A stretch of DNA of 64,000 bases from Mycobacterium sp. Marseille-P9652 (GCF_902652685.1 NZ_CACRUY010000014.1:40260-104259); one strand, 5' to 3'. Positions 38,108 through 47,025 are shown, counted from the first letter of the stretch. The notes: generated by a model from the letters alone, not told the origin. Numbers and translations are program-made.

Positions 38108-38110
38108 CGG

Positions 38111-39001
38111 TCACCCCTCGTAACGCAGGAAGGCACGCAGCCGGTCGAGCACCAGCTCGGGCGCCTGCTCGACGATCCAATGGCCGACACCGTCGACCAG
38201 TTCGACGTCGAAATCGCTGATCCGCTCGTCGTATCCGGCGAGCAGGTCGGGGACGAGCACCGGGTCCTTGGTGCCGGTCAGCCAGCGCACTGGGACGTCG
38301 ACGCGAATGTCGTTGTACTCCCCGCGCAGCCAGCGCACCAGCTCCGTGGTCTGGAAGGTGCGGTACCACCGCGACCCGGCGACCGCGTGCCCGGGCTCGC
38401 GCATGCAGTCGATGTAGAAGCGCACGTCCTCCTCGGGCGCCAGGAAGCCGCCGCCGACCCACGCCGCCAGCGAGCGGTAGAACCGGGCGTTCGGGTCACT
38501 GATCAGCCGCGGCCCGACGACCGGCAGCAGGATCGGGATCTGGTACCAGAACCGCCAGAGGTTGCGCAGCAGCGACAGGTCCGGCTTCACCCACGGCGCC
38601 ACGGTGTTCAGCCCGAAGAATCCGCTGACCTTCTCGGGATGGCGCAGCATCAGGATGAACGCGACCGGGCCACCCCAGTCGTGCGCGACCAGCCGCACCG
38701 GCCCCACGCCCAGGCGGTCCAGGACCCCGGCCAGGTCGTCGGCCATGTCGTTCTTGAGGTACCGGGACCGCGGGGCCGAACTCCAGCCCGCCCCGCGCAG
38801 GTCCGGGCACAGCACCCGGTAGCCGTCGGCGGCCAGCGGACCGATCAATTCGTGCCACTCCCACCAGTTTTGCGGGAACCCGTGCACCAGCATCACCGGG
38901 GCGCCACCGGGCGGCCCGGCCTCGGCCACGTGAATCGTGACGCCGTTCCCGACGTCGACATACCGGTGTTCCACGCCGTCCAGGGTGGGCATTGTGACCA
39001 T
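38111..39001 (-). CDS. ephF: Epoxide hydrolase EphF
   Basis: A 296-residue alpha/beta-hydrolase with the oxyanion HGFPQNWWEW and the nucleophile elbow HDWGG (Asp, not Ser, marking epoxide hydrolases or dehalogenases). The cap domain has the expected tyrosines, and the base histidine lies in VGHWIVEQAP. It starts at ATG 39001 (a second ATG at 38992). It opens epoxides to diols. The closest equivalent by position is Rv0134 (300 residues). In M. tuberculosis it sits beside Rv0133; here ~8 kb of other genes have been inserted between them. Confidence 0.92.
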   Translation of the reverse strand: MVTMPTLDGVEHRYVDVGNGVTIHVAEAGPPGGAPVMLVHGFPQNWWEWHELIGPLAADGYRVLCPDLRGAGWSSAPRSRYLKNDMADDLAGVLDRLGVGPVRLVAHDWGGPVAFILMLRHPEKVSGFFGLNTVAPWVKPDLSLLRNLWRFWYQIPILLPVVGPRLISDPNARFYRSLAAWVGGGFLAPEEDVRFYIDCMREPGHAVAGSRWYRTFQTTELVRWLRGEYNDIRVDVPVRWLTGTKDPVLVPDLLAGYDERISDFDVELVDGVGHWIVEQAPELVLDRLRAFLRYEG

Positions 39002-39018
39002 GCCCCAAGAACCTAGTG

Positions 39019-40251
39019 CTAAGCCAGGAATCGTTCGACATAGGGCGCGAACCGGGCGCGCAGATCCGGCTCGCTCAGGCCGAACATTTCGCACGACGTC
39101 TCGACGTTGCCGAGCCGGCCGCGCCGGTGACCCTCGAGGTACGCGCCGACGGCCGCGCGCGCCTCGTCGGTGAAGGGTTCCCCCGCCAGCGCATAGACGC
39201 GCTCGGCGACGCCGACCTCGTCGGCCATGAAGTCGTCGAACCGGATGTCGACCGAGCGGTCCGGGCCGATGGTGTCGCGGTCGCGGACGAGCGCGGTCAG
39301 CATGTCGTCGAGGCGGTCGATCCACGACGCCGCGATCCGCTCAACCGGCACGGGCGATCGGTGCATGCGGGCGGAGTAGGTGATCATCGCGACCATCGAC
39401 AGCGCCACCGGCACCGGGTCGCGGTGGGTGAACACGACGATGCTGCCTGGAAAAACCCGGTTCAGCACCGGCACCTGCTCGAGGTGCTGGGGCGATTTGA
39501 GCAGCCAGCGCCGCCCGCCGCGCAGGAACTGCATGGCACGCAACTGCGTCGCCAGGTATTCATAGTGCGGCGTCTGGTCGTGGGCCTGGTAGTAGGCCCG
39601 CCAGCGTGGCACCTCCCCGAGGGTTTCGAAGAGCATGGTCGAGATGTCGTTGGCCAGCAGCTGGATCTCTTCGTGCACGTGGTCGGTGGTCATCTCGTGC
39701 ATGAGCGGGAAGTGCGGCATCACGGTGTTGATGACGCCGACGGCCATGTCCATCCGCGTGCGCCGCGGGTCCGGCTCGACCCCCGCCTCGCCCGGCAGCG
39801 GAAACGGCTCGACACTTTCCCAGTAGGGCATCGTGCGGAAGGTGGTCGGCGCGGCCAGCATGTTGTGCAGGTGGGTGGTGCCGGTGCGGGGCAGTCCGGC
39901 GATGACGACCGGCGGTTGCAGCTCGATGTCGTCGATCTCGGGGTGGCGCCTGCGCAGGTCGGTCAGCAGCAGCCGGTTCTTCAGCAGCTGCAGCAGCTGA
40001 CCGTAGAAGTTGACCACGCCGGCCGGGTGCAGGCCCTCGATCTCGCGCAGCGCGGCGAGGTAGACGTCGAGCCGCTCGCGGTAGTCGTCCGGGCCGAAAT
40101 CGTTCAGTCCCGTGTCGGCGCAGGCCTGCGCGTGCAGCGCGCCGGCGTCCAGCGTGCACTGCGGCGCCAGGGCGGCCATCATGTCCAGGATCTGCCGGGC
40201 CTCGGCGCCGAACTGCGGCACCTCGAGGTCGTCGAGGCGAACGGTGGTCAC
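39019..40251 (-). CDS. Sulfotransferase family protein
   Basis: A 410-residue protein with the 5'-PSB loop for PAPS, GLPRTGTTHLHNML (residues 119-132), and the downstream 3'-phosphate contacts LLKSPQHLEQ and FTHRDPVPVALSM (RDP). This matches the long sulfotransferase family common in mycobacteria (e.g. the group with Rv3529c). It transfers a sulfuryl group to a lipid, sterol or phenolic acceptor, not identifiable here. It has a GTG start at 40251, 28 bp from the divergent TetR gene, whose product probably regulates it. It is absent from the M. tuberculosis locus. Confidence 0.88.
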   Translation of the reverse strand: MTTVRLDDLEVPQFGAEARQILDMMAALAPQCTLDAGALHAQACADTGLNDFGPDDYRERLDVYLAALREIEGLHPAGVVNFYGQLLQLLKNRLLLTDLRRRHPEIDDIELQPPVVIAGLPRTGTTHLHNMLAAPTTFRTMPYWESVEPFPLPGEAGVEPDPRRTRMDMAVGVINTVMPHFPLMHEMTTDHVHEEIQLLANDISTMLFETLGEVPRWRAYYQAHDQTPHYEYLATQLRAMQFLRGGRRWLLKSPQHLEQVPVLNRVFPGSIVVFTHRDPVPVALSMVAMITYSARMHRSPVPVERIAASWIDRLDDMLTALVRDRDTIGPDRSVDIRFDDFMADEVGVAERVYALAGEPFTDEARAAVGAYLEGHRRGRLGNVETSCEMFGLSEPDLRARFAPYVERFLA

Positions 40252-40262
40252 GGCGACTTATG

Positions 40263-40280
40263 TTACTGTCAGTTTCGTAA
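40263..40280. promoter_or_regulatory. Possible TetR operator in sulfotransferase/TetR gap
   Basis: TTAC-TGTCAGTTTC-GTAA, with an inner palindrome ACTG-T-CAGT at 40265-40273. It lies within the 28 bp between divergent starts and would cover both. The arms are short, so confidence is low. Confidence 0.35.
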
Positions 40281-40855
40281 TGGCAGTGGATTTCGGGCGA
40301 CCCCGCGACCCCCGGATCGACGGTGCGGTGCTGCGCGCGACGGTCGAGTTGCTCGGCGAGAGCGGTTACCCCGGGCTGTCGGTCGCCGCGATCGCCGAAC
40401 GGGCCGGCACCAGCAAGCCGGCGATCTACCGCCGCTGGCCGAGCAAGGCGCACCTGGTGCACGAGGCCGTGTTTCCCCTCGGGGCCACGACGGCGATCCC
40501 CGACAGCGGCTCACCGCCCGACGACCTGCGCGAGATGGTGCGCCGCACGATGGCCGTCCTGACCACACCGGCGGCCCGGGCGGCGCTGCCGGGGTTGGTC
40601 GGCGAGATGGCGGCGGACCCCACGCTGCATTCCGCGCTGTTGGAGCGGTTCGCCGACGTCATCGCCGGCGGCCTGGCCGAGTGGCTGCGGATCGCCGCGC
40701 GCGCCGGCCGGGTCCGCCCCGACGTGACCGCCGAGGAGTTGGCCGAGGCGATCGCCGGCATCACCCTGCTCGGGCTGCTGACGCGCGGGGACGCGCTCGA
40801 CGGGACCTGGGTCGACCGCACCACCGAGTTACTGCTGAAAGGAATCGGCGTATGA
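40280..40855 (+). CDS. TetR-family transcriptional regulator
   Basis: A 191-residue TetR protein from ATG 40280. It opens FGRPRDPRID and has a helix-turn-helix LSVAAIAERAGTSKPAIYRRW (about residues 33-53), which has the AIYRRW recognition-helix style of the TetR_C_11/'GRPRDPRID' subgroup. Its stop overlaps the DUF1214 start (ATGA), so the two are coupled, and it is divergent from the sulfotransferase. It probably controls both units. Confidence 0.9.
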   Translation: MAVDFGRPRDPRIDGAVLRATVELLGESGYPGLSVAAIAERAGTSKPAIYRRWPSKAHLVHEAVFPLGATTAIPDSGSPPDDLREMVRRTMAVLTTPAARAALPGLVGEMAADPTLHSALLERFADVIAGGLAEWLRIAARAGRVRPDVTAEELAEAIAGITLLGLLTRGDALDGTWVDRTTELLLKGIGV

Positions 40856-41964
40856 CGCACGAGTCGGCCGTCGCGTGGCGGGAACTGCTGGAAGTGCTTG
40901 GTGCCGCCGATGTTTCGTTCCTCCAGGGCGACCGCGCCGTGACCGACGACCGGCATGTCGCGGACGGCTACCGGATGCTGGCCAGCACGCTGGGGGTGGC
41001 GTTCGACGCCTACCTCTTCCCCGAACCCGGGCGCCCGCAGTTCGCCGCCGTCAACACGCCGTTCCGGCGCGACCGGCGCTGGGGCGGCGACAACACCGAC
41101 GCCTACTACTTCCTGTGCCCGGTCGATCCGGCGCGGCGCTACCGCATCAGCGGCAACGCCGGGGACAGCGTCTACTTCTCGGTGACCGCCTACAACGAAC
41201 CGACGCCCGGCGCGTGGTCGGACCGGGTCGTCGCGATCGTCCGCGACAGCGACCTGGACGTCGACGCCGACGGCAACTTCTCCTTCGAGTTCGGCCCGAC
41301 GCCCGACGCCGCCGTGCTGATGACCCGCGACTACCAGGCCGACCCCCTGACCGGCCGGCCCGTCAGCTGGCGCATCGAGGCGCTCGAGGAGCCCGGGCCG
41401 ATACGGCACGGCGACACCGAAACCGCGGCCCGGCTGCGCGCGGCCACGGCGTGGCTGCGCACGATGTTCGCCATCGTTCCGCTGACGGTGGGGACGCGCG
41501 CCGACGACGAGCACGCGCTGGGGCACGAAACCGTCCATGCCGCAAACGCATTCGCCGAGCCCTACCAGGTGCCCGACGCCAACTTCGGCTGGTCGGCGCG
41601 CGACGCCTGCTATTCCTACGGCAGTTTCGTGCTCGACGATGACGAGGCGCTGGTGATCACGCACCGGCCCCCGCCGTGCCGGTTCTGGAACCTGGTGGTG
41701 TGGAACCAGTTCATGGCGACCTACGGCGCCTCGGAGGGCCCGGACGCCCGCTGCTCGATCAACGGCCACAGCGCCGTGCCCAACGCCGACGGGTCGGTGA
41801 CGGTCGTGTTGTCCCGCGAGCGGACCGGCCACCCGAATTCGCTGACGACGCTGGGCTATCCGCGGGGCAACCTGGCTTTCCGGTGGTTCCTCGCCGAGGA
41901 CCTGCCGGCGCGACCGCAGGTGGAACTCGTCAAGGCGGCGGACGCCCCGGCCGCCGCGAGCTGA
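40852..41964 (+). CDS. DUF1214 domain protein
   Basis: A 370-residue protein starting at ATG 40852 inside the TetR stop; a much longer open frame upstream is antisense to the sulfotransferase and has no family content. The C-terminal two-thirds carry the DUF1214 beta-rich pattern (YRISGNAGDSVYFSVTAYN, YSYGSFVLDDDEALVITHRP, FWNLVVWNQFMATYG). A related mycobacterial protein group is often annotated as hypothetical and next to sulfotransferase genes. The function is unknown, and no signal peptide is seen. Confidence 0.82.
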   Translation: MTHESAVAWRELLEVLGAADVSFLQGDRAVTDDRHVADGYRMLASTLGVAFDAYLFPEPGRPQFAAVNTPFRRDRRWGGDNTDAYYFLCPVDPARRYRISGNAGDSVYFSVTAYNEPTPGAWSDRVVAIVRDSDLDVDADGNFSFEFGPTPDAAVLMTRDYQADPLTGRPVSWRIEALEEPGPIRHGDTETAARLRAATAWLRTMFAIVPLTVGTRADDEHALGHETVHAANAFAEPYQVPDANFGWSARDACYSYGSFVLDDDEALVITHRPPPCRFWNLVVWNQFMATYGASEGPDARCSINGHSAVPNADGSVTVVLSRERTGHPNSLTTLGYPRGNLAFRWFLAEDLPARPQVELVKAADAPAAAS

Positions 41965-41971
41965 CCCGGGA

Positions 41972-43015
41972 TCACCCCACTTCCCGTACGAGCTCGATCG
42001 CCCGGCCTAGGGTGGCGATCTTCGCGTCCAGCGTGTCACCGGCTGGGTACAGGCGAACCGTGTTCACGCCGGCGTCCCGCCACACCGCGAGCCGGGCACG
42101 CACCATGTCCTCGGTCCCGATGAGCGTGGTGGCGAGCACCATCTCGTCGGTGACGAGCGCGGCCGCGCCGTCGCGGTCGCCGCGCTGCCAGCGCTCGCGC
42201 ACCCGCGCGGCGACCTCGGCCCAGCCCTGCCGGCTGTAGGCCCGGTTGTAGAAGTTCGTGCTCGACGAGCCCATGCCGCCGAGGCTGAACGCGAGTTCGC
42301 GCTTGCGCGCGGCGACCATCCCGCGCAGCGCGTCCTCGTCCGCGGCGAAGGCCACCTCGGCGCCCTGGCAGATGTCGATGTCGGCGCGGGTGCGGCCTTC
42401 GGCGGCCAGCCCGTCGTCGAGGTGAGCGAAGTAGGCGTCGCCGGCGCCCTCCGGGACGAAGCTGGTGCCCAGCCACCCGTCGGCGATCCGGCCGGTCAGC
42501 CGCAGCATCGCCGGCGAGAGTGTGGCCAGGTAGATGGGGATGGGGTGCTCGGGCCGCGTCGACAACCGCATCGGCACGGCCTCGCCGCCGGGGCGGGGAA
42601 TCTGAAACTCCTTGCCGGAGTGGGAGATCTTGCCGCCGGTGAACGCCTGACGCACGATCTCGACCGTCTCGGCCAAGCGGGTCAGCGGCCGGGCGAACGA
42701 GACACCGTGCAGGCCCTCGATCACCTGCGGACCGGAGGCGCCCAGGCCGAGCAGGAAGCGCCCGCCCGACAGGTTCGACAGGGTGATCGCGGTCTGGGCG
42801 ACGGCGACGGGCGAACGGGTGCCGACCTGCAGCACGCCCGAGCCGAGCAGCATCCGGTCGGTCCGCGCCGCGAGGTACCCCAGCGCCGACGGCGCGTCGG
42901 TGCCCCACGCCTCGGCGACCCAGCACACGTCGAGCCCCAGCATCTCCGCCTCGACCGCGAGGGTGAGCACGTCGCGCGCGGCGCTGGAGAATTCGACCGT
43001 GGTCGCGGTGCGCAT
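41972..43015 (-). CDS. LLM-class F420-dependent oxidoreductase
   Basis: A 347-residue luciferase-like monooxygenase fold protein of the F420-dependent subgroup, with LGSGVLQVGTRSPVAVAQTA, GGRFLLGLGASGPQVIEG, and PIPIYLATLSPAMLRLTGRIADGWLG (the last split as PIPIYLATLSP and MLRLTGRIADGWLG). These enzymes pass hydride to or from cofactor F420; the substrate is unknown. It overlaps the SRPBCC gene upstream by one base (TGATG), so they form an operon. It converges on the DUF1214 gene. Confidence 0.9.
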   Translation of the reverse strand: MRTATTVEFSSAARDVLTLAVEAEMLGLDVCWVAEAWGTDAPSALGYLAARTDRMLLGSGVLQVGTRSPVAVAQTAITLSNLSGGRFLLGLGASGPQVIEGLHGVSFARPLTRLAETVEIVRQAFTGGKISHSGKEFQIPRPGGEAVPMRLSTRPEHPIPIYLATLSPAMLRLTGRIADGWLGTSFVPEGAGDAYFAHLDDGLAAEGRTRADIDICQGAEVAFAADEDALRGMVAARKRELAFSLGGMGSSSTNFYNRAYSRQGWAEVAARVRERWQRGDRDGAAALVTDEMVLATTLIGTEDMVRARLAVWRDAGVNTVRLYPAGDTLDAKIATLGRAIELVREVG

Positions 43016-43539
43016 CAGCGCACCCCGTGCTCGGCCAGCCTCTTGATCGCCGCCAACGTCTTGCCCATGGCGCCCTCGAACTCGCGCAACCGGACGAAGA
43101 CGATCTTCTCTTCCTTGTCGGACATCGCCTCGATCGCCAGCGACAAACCCGAGCGCCCGGGGCCCATCTGCATCCAGTAGCTCAGCACCGTGCCGCCGTC
43201 GCGCGGCGTCATCCGGAACCGCCAGGTGGCCGCCGGATCGCCGGGATCCCCGACGGCCCAGGCGAATTCGCGCGGTTCGTCACAGGCGACGATCTGCGCC
43301 GGGGCGCTCCACTGCCCGAACGCCGGGTGTTCGTTGTGCCCGACGAAGCGCGCGCCGAGACAGGGGCCCTCGGCGCCGTCGGCCCACTCGATCGACTGCA
43401 GCTCGTTGCTCAGGGTGGGCATCAGCTTGATGTCGGAGACCAAACTCCACACCCTGGCGGGCTCGGCGTCGATCCAGGTCGACGCCTCCACCGTCGGTTT
43501 GTCCGCGTACCGGGCGCCCGTCCATTCCACGCAGCCCAT
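43015..43539 (-). CDS. SRPBCC-family (polyketide cyclase/START-like) protein
   Basis: A 174-residue protein: VEASTWIDAEPARVWSLVSD, then ARFVGHNEHPAFGQWSAP and EPREFAWAV and GGTVLSYWMQMGPG. This is the helix-grip fold with a large hydrophobic cavity used for binding or cyclising lipids, polyketides and sterols. It is coupled with the F420 enzyme (1-bp overlap), suggesting that they act on the same small molecule. Confidence 0.86.
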   Translation of the reverse strand: MGCVEWTGARYADKPTVEASTWIDAEPARVWSLVSDIKLMPTLSNELQSIEWADGAEGPCLGARFVGHNEHPAFGQWSAPAQIVACDEPREFAWAVGDPGDPAATWRFRMTPRDGGTVLSYWMQMGPGRSGLSLAIEAMSDKEEKIVFVRLREFEGAMGKTLAAIKRLAEHGVR

Positions 43540-43609
43540 TGTGCTCCCGCGGAAGCCGCGAAGCGCGGCCCGATACCGGATCGAGACCGCGCCCGCGGTG
43601 CTGCGTCGC

Positions 43610-44713
43610 TCAGGCCGCGATGGGCACCCGAGCGGCCGGCTCGTCCGCGGCCTTGCGGACCAGCGAGTCCGGAAAGGCGAGCTTGACGATCTTGCGGACC
43701 ACGGTGCCGAACTGCCGCAGCAGCGGCCCGCGGTTGTAGGGGATTCCGTAGCGTTCGCAGATCTCCTGGACCTCGGGCGCGATCTCGGCGTAGCGGCGGG
43801 CCGGCAGGTCCGGGAACAGGTGGTGCTCGATCTGGTGCGACAGGTTGCCCGACAGCAGGTGGAACAGCCGTCCGCCGGTCAGGTTCGCCGAACCCAGCAC
43901 CTGGCGGAAATACCACATGCCGCGCGACTCGTCCCTGGTCTCCTCGACGGTGAATTCCTGCGTGCCTTCCGGGAAGTGCCCGCAGAAGATGATCATGTAT
44001 GACCACACGTTGCGCACCAGGTTGGCCGTCAGGTTCCCGGTGAACACGAACGGCGCGAACGGCCCGGCCAGCAGCGGGAAGGCGACGTAGTCCTTGAGCG
44101 TCTGCCGGCGGGTCTTCTTCCAGATCTCCCGCAGGGTTTCGCGCTTGTCCCGCAGTGTGATCTCACCGGCGCGGATGCGCTCGGTCTCCAACTCGTGCAG
44201 CGCGACGCCGTACTGGAACAGCACCATCAGGAGGAAGGCGTAGACCGGGTTGCCCAGGAAATACGGGCTCCACCGCTGGTCCTCGCTCATCCGCAGGATG
44301 CCGTAGCCGATGTCGCGGTCCATGCCGACGATGTTGGTGTAGGTGTGGTGCATGTAGTTGTGGGAGTGCCGCCACTGGTCGGCGGGGCACGCCGTGTCCC
44401 ATTCGAACGCGCGGCCGGAGATGGCGGGGTCGCGCATCCAGTCGTACTGGCCGTGCATCACGTTGTGGCCGATCTCCATGTTGTCGAGGATCTTCGACGC
44501 GGCCAGCATGGCCGTGCCGACCAGCCAGGCCGGCGGCAGGAAGAGCAGCGCCCGCCCGCCGACCTCCAGCGCGCGCTGCGCCTTGATGACGCGGCGGATG
44601 TAGTCGGCGTCCTCGCTGCCGAGGTCGGCGATGACGCGTTCCCTGATGGCGTCGAGCTCGCGGCCGAACGCGTCGGCCTGTTCGCGGGTGAGGGCGATCT
44701 TGTTGTGTGCCAT
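43610..44713 (-). CDS. Membrane fatty acid/acyl-CoA desaturase (DesA3-like)
   Basis: A 367-residue membrane di-iron desaturase with three histidine boxes: HNVMH at 83-87, HSHNYMHH at 116-123 and HQIEHH at 293-298. The Q-x-x-H-H form of box 3 is typical. Two hydrophobic pairs flank them (e.g. residues 55-72 and 213-245). The stretch HNVMHGQYDWMRD and the box-2 region resemble M. tuberculosis DesA3 (Rv3229c, Delta9 stearoyl-CoA desaturase). The partner reductase gene lies upstream (59-bp gap) and a TetR gene is divergent from that, giving a self-contained desaturation unit. It is a paralog in addition to the genuine desA3, or desA3 relocated. Confidence 0.9.
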   Translation of the reverse strand: MAHNKIALTREQADAFGRELDAIRERVIADLGSEDADYIRRVIKAQRALEVGGRALLFLPPAWLVGTAMLAASKILDNMEIGHNVMHGQYDWMRDPAISGRAFEWDTACPADQWRHSHNYMHHTYTNIVGMDRDIGYGILRMSEDQRWSPYFLGNPVYAFLLMVLFQYGVALHELETERIRAGEITLRDKRETLREIWKKTRRQTLKDYVAFPLLAGPFAPFVFTGNLTANLVRNVWSYMIIFCGHFPEGTQEFTVEETRDESRGMWYFRQVLGSANLTGGRLFHLLSGNLSHQIEHHLFPDLPARRYAEIAPEVQEICERYGIPYNRGPLLRQFGTVVRKIVKLAFPDSLVRKAADEPAARVPIAA

Positions 44714-44772
44714 GGTGTTTCCTCCAGTGCGGGAAGTGTCAGAGGGCTTGGGGTGTCACAGGGCTTGAGGTA

Positions 44773-45843
44773 TTAGAGGGACAGTTCGACGTCGCCGACC
44801 GGCACGGACACGCAGATCTGCACGTCCTCGTCGGGTCCGGTCGAGACGGCGCCGGTGGTCAGGTTGCGCACCGTGCCGGTGAGCTTGCGGCGGGTGCAGG
44901 TGTGGCAGATGCCCATCCGGCATCCGTTCTCCGGCGTCAGGCCGGCGGACTCCGCCTGCTCGAGCAGTGGCCGCCCGTCGTCGGCGGCGTCGATGCCGCT
45001 GTCCGCGAACGTGATTCGCCCGCCGGATGGGCTCGCCGGCACCTCGAACGCCGGCGGCACGAAGCTCTCGCTGAAGACGTTGTCGCAGTGCTCGCGCACC
45101 GCCTCCACCAAAGCCGTTGGGCCGCAGACGAAGACGGCGTCGGGCGAGGGCATGGCGGCGGCCAGGTGGTCGGGGCCGAACCGGCCGGTCAATTCACCGC
45201 CGCCGGCGCGGGTGTATCCGTGCAGCACGCGCACGCCGCGCAGCGCGTCGAGCTCGTCGCGGTAGCACGCCTCGTCCGGCGTACGGGCGTAGTGGATGAA
45301 CGCGACGTCGCCCCGGTGGCCCGAGGCGAGCAGCGTCCGCAGCATCGCCATGACGGGCGTGATGCCGCTTCCGCCGGACACCAACAGGATCCGCTGTGGC
45401 CGCACCGCCGGCAGCACGAAGTCGCCGCCGACGCCGGCCAGACCGACCACCATGCCGCGGCGCGCGTGCTCGTACAGGTAAGCCGAGACGAGCCCGCCGT
45501 CGTGGCGGCCGATGGTCAGCTCGAGCGTTTCACTGCCCTCGGCGTTGGCCGGCGAGTAGCAGCGGGTGTGCCGGCGACCGTCGATCTCGACGGTGAGGTT
45601 GACGTACTGGCCGGCCTTGACGGCGTGGGCGGTGGTGAAGCTGTCGTTGGGGGCGAGCGTGAGGGTGACGCTGCGCGGCGTGGTGCGGCGCACGTCGACG
45701 ATCTTGGCGCGGGCCTCGCCCAGCGTCCAGGTGGGCGCCACCAGTTCGGTGTAGCGGTCGACGCCGTGCGGCCCGGTGAGGAGGTCGATGAGATCGGAAC
45801 CCAAGACCCGTCTCCGCAAGGCACGAGTTGTTTGAGTGAACAT
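44773..45843 (-). CDS. Ferredoxin/flavodoxin-type reductase with C-terminal 2Fe-2S domain (desaturase partner, Rv3230c-like)
   Basis: A 356-residue protein from ATG 45843. The flavin domain has RCYSPANAEG (RxYS FAD motif) and the NAD(P) domain has LLVSGGSGITPVMAMLRTLL. The C-terminal plant-type ferredoxin domain carries the cluster cysteines in GCRMGICHTCTRRK plus QICVS. This single-chain layout matches Rv3230c, the electron donor of DesA3. It precedes the desaturase and should pass NADPH electrons to it. It is divergent from the TetR gene. Confidence 0.9.
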   Translation of the reverse strand: MFTQTTRALRRRVLGSDLIDLLTGPHGVDRYTELVAPTWTLGEARAKIVDVRRTTPRSVTLTLAPNDSFTTAHAVKAGQYVNLTVEIDGRRHTRCYSPANAEGSETLELTIGRHDGGLVSAYLYEHARRGMVVGLAGVGGDFVLPAVRPQRILLVSGGSGITPVMAMLRTLLASGHRGDVAFIHYARTPDEACYRDELDALRGVRVLHGYTRAGGGELTGRFGPDHLAAAMPSPDAVFVCGPTALVEAVREHCDNVFSESFVPPAFEVPASPSGGRITFADSGIDAADDGRPLLEQAESAGLTPENGCRMGICHTCTRRKLTGTVRNLTTGAVSTGPDEDVQICVSVPVGDVELSL

Positions 45844-45905
45844 ATGTATACCGTGCGGTGTGACGACGCAGGTAGTCAAGGGTTTACACCCCGTTTGTGG
45901 TAGGC

Positions 45906-45918
45906 TTCACATAGTGAA
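45906..45918. promoter_or_regulatory. Palindrome over the TetR start, TTCAC-ATA-GTGAA
   Basis: A perfect 5-bp-arm inverted repeat whose right arm contains the GTG start codon of the TetR gene. It is placed to block the TetR's own transcript and lies 63 bp from the reductase start. Another GTGAAC occurs close to the reductase start (about 45835). Operator role is inferred. Confidence 0.4.
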
Positions 45919-46582
45919 CAGCCGTACTCCTAGCTCACGATTGCGCGGATCGAGCCGCTCGCGCGAGACGCCGTCGCGTGAGGAGCGCAAGGAGGCGACG
46001 CGACGCGCCATCATCGCCGCGGCGCTCAAGCTCCTGCAGGACCGCAGCTTCTCCAGCCTGAGTCTGCGCGAGGTGACCCGCGAGGTCGGCATCGTGCCCG
46101 CGGCCTTCTACCGCCACTTCGAGTCGATGGAGGCGCTCGGGCTGGTCCTGATCGACGAGTCGTTCCGCTCCCTGCGCGACACACTGCGCGAGGCCCGCGC
46201 GGGCAAGCTCGACCCGAACAGGGTGATCGAGTCGTCGGTCGAGATCCTGATCGCCAGCGTGGCCGAGCGGCGCGAGCACTGGCGGTTCATCGGGCGCGAA
46301 CGCAACAGCGGGCTGTCGGTGCTGCGCTACGCCATCCGCACCGAGATCCGGCTCATCACCGCCGAACTGGCGACCGACCTGGCGCGGTTCCCCCGGCTGC
46401 ACGAGTGGAGCACCGAGGACCTCAACATCCTTGCGACCCTGTTCGTCAACTCGATGATCGTGATCGCCGAGGCCATCGAGGACGCGCAGAGCGCCGAGGC
46501 GCTGGAGGACATCCGGCGCATCGCCGTGAAGCAGTTGCGCATGATCGCCATCGGGATCGCGGGCTGGCGGAGCAGTCCCTGA
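45914..46582 (+). CDS. TetR-family regulator, probable controller of the desaturase unit (DesT/FasR-like)
   Basis: A 222-residue TetR protein from GTG 45914. It has an unusual basic N-terminus rich in R/S, then helix-turn-helix SSLSLREVTREVGIVPAAFYRHFES (about residues 51-75, shown in two pieces: SSLSLREVTREVGIVP, AAFYRHFES). The sequence resembles the FasR/DesT-type fatty-acid-sensing repressors. In Pseudomonas, DesT represses the desaturase-reductase pair desCB. The same gene arrangement here points to an equivalent circuit. Confidence 0.85.
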   Translation: MNSRTPSSRLRGSSRSRETPSREERKEATRRAIIAAALKLLQDRSFSSLSLREVTREVGIVPAAFYRHFESMEALGLVLIDESFRSLRDTLREARAGKLDPNRVIESSVEILIASVAERREHWRFIGRERNSGLSVLRYAIRTEIRLITAELATDLARFPRLHEWSTEDLNILATLFVNSMIVIAEAIEDAQSAEALEDIRRIAVKQLRMIAIGIAGWRSSP

Positions 46583-46629
46583 CCCTCCTCAGGCTCGCCG
46601 CGTCATCGCAGTGAACAGTCGAACACTGA

Positions 46630-47025
46630 TCACTCCGTGGTCTGCGTGAGGTCGGGCTCGACGTTCTCGTCGACGACCTCGTACAGCGATTCGCCGTCCT
46701 CGGGTGCGCCGTCGATCTGCCCCCGGTGGGCGCGGGCGGGGGGGGCGGGCTCGACCGCGTCGCGGACGTCGATGTCGTCAGGGGAGACGTCGGGCTGCTC
46801 CTCGGCGAGACGGGCGTCGAGGGACTCACCCTCACGCTCCTCGCGCGCCGTCATCCCGAAGCGGTTGGCCCCGCTCCATCCCTCGGGCGGGTCCACGACG
46901 ATGTCCCCGTCGTCGTTGTGCACCTCGTCGGAATCGGTGCCTTCGCTCGCGTTCAGCGTGTCGCCCGGACCGCCCTCCTCGGGGAAGTCCGAGGCGTCCA
47001 TGTCGGCTTGGGGGTTCTCGGTCAT
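46630..47025 (-). CDS. Acidic DUF5709-type hypothetical protein
   Basis: A 131-residue, very acidic protein. The core PPEGWSGANRFGMTAREER, then EGESLDARLAEEQPDV, resembles DUF5709, a mycobacterial/actinobacterial family of unknown function sometimes linked to stress. No signal or transmembrane segment is seen. A weak promoter-like GTTT-N16-GGGCAA lies just upstream. It lies between the GNAT gene and the desaturase TetR. Confidence 0.7.
   Translation of the reverse strand: MTENPQADMDASDFPEEGGPGDTLNASEGTDSDEVHNDDGDIVVDPPEGWSGANRFGMTAREEREGESLDARLAEEQPDVSPDDIDVRDAVEPAPPARAHRGQIDGAPEDGESLYEVVDENVEPDLTQTTE

Noticed and set aside
39016-41964. A 982-codon frame joining sulfotransferase antisense to DUF1214
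   Set aside because: The first 612 codons are antisense to the sulfotransferase and have no family content; only 40852-41964 is a real gene.
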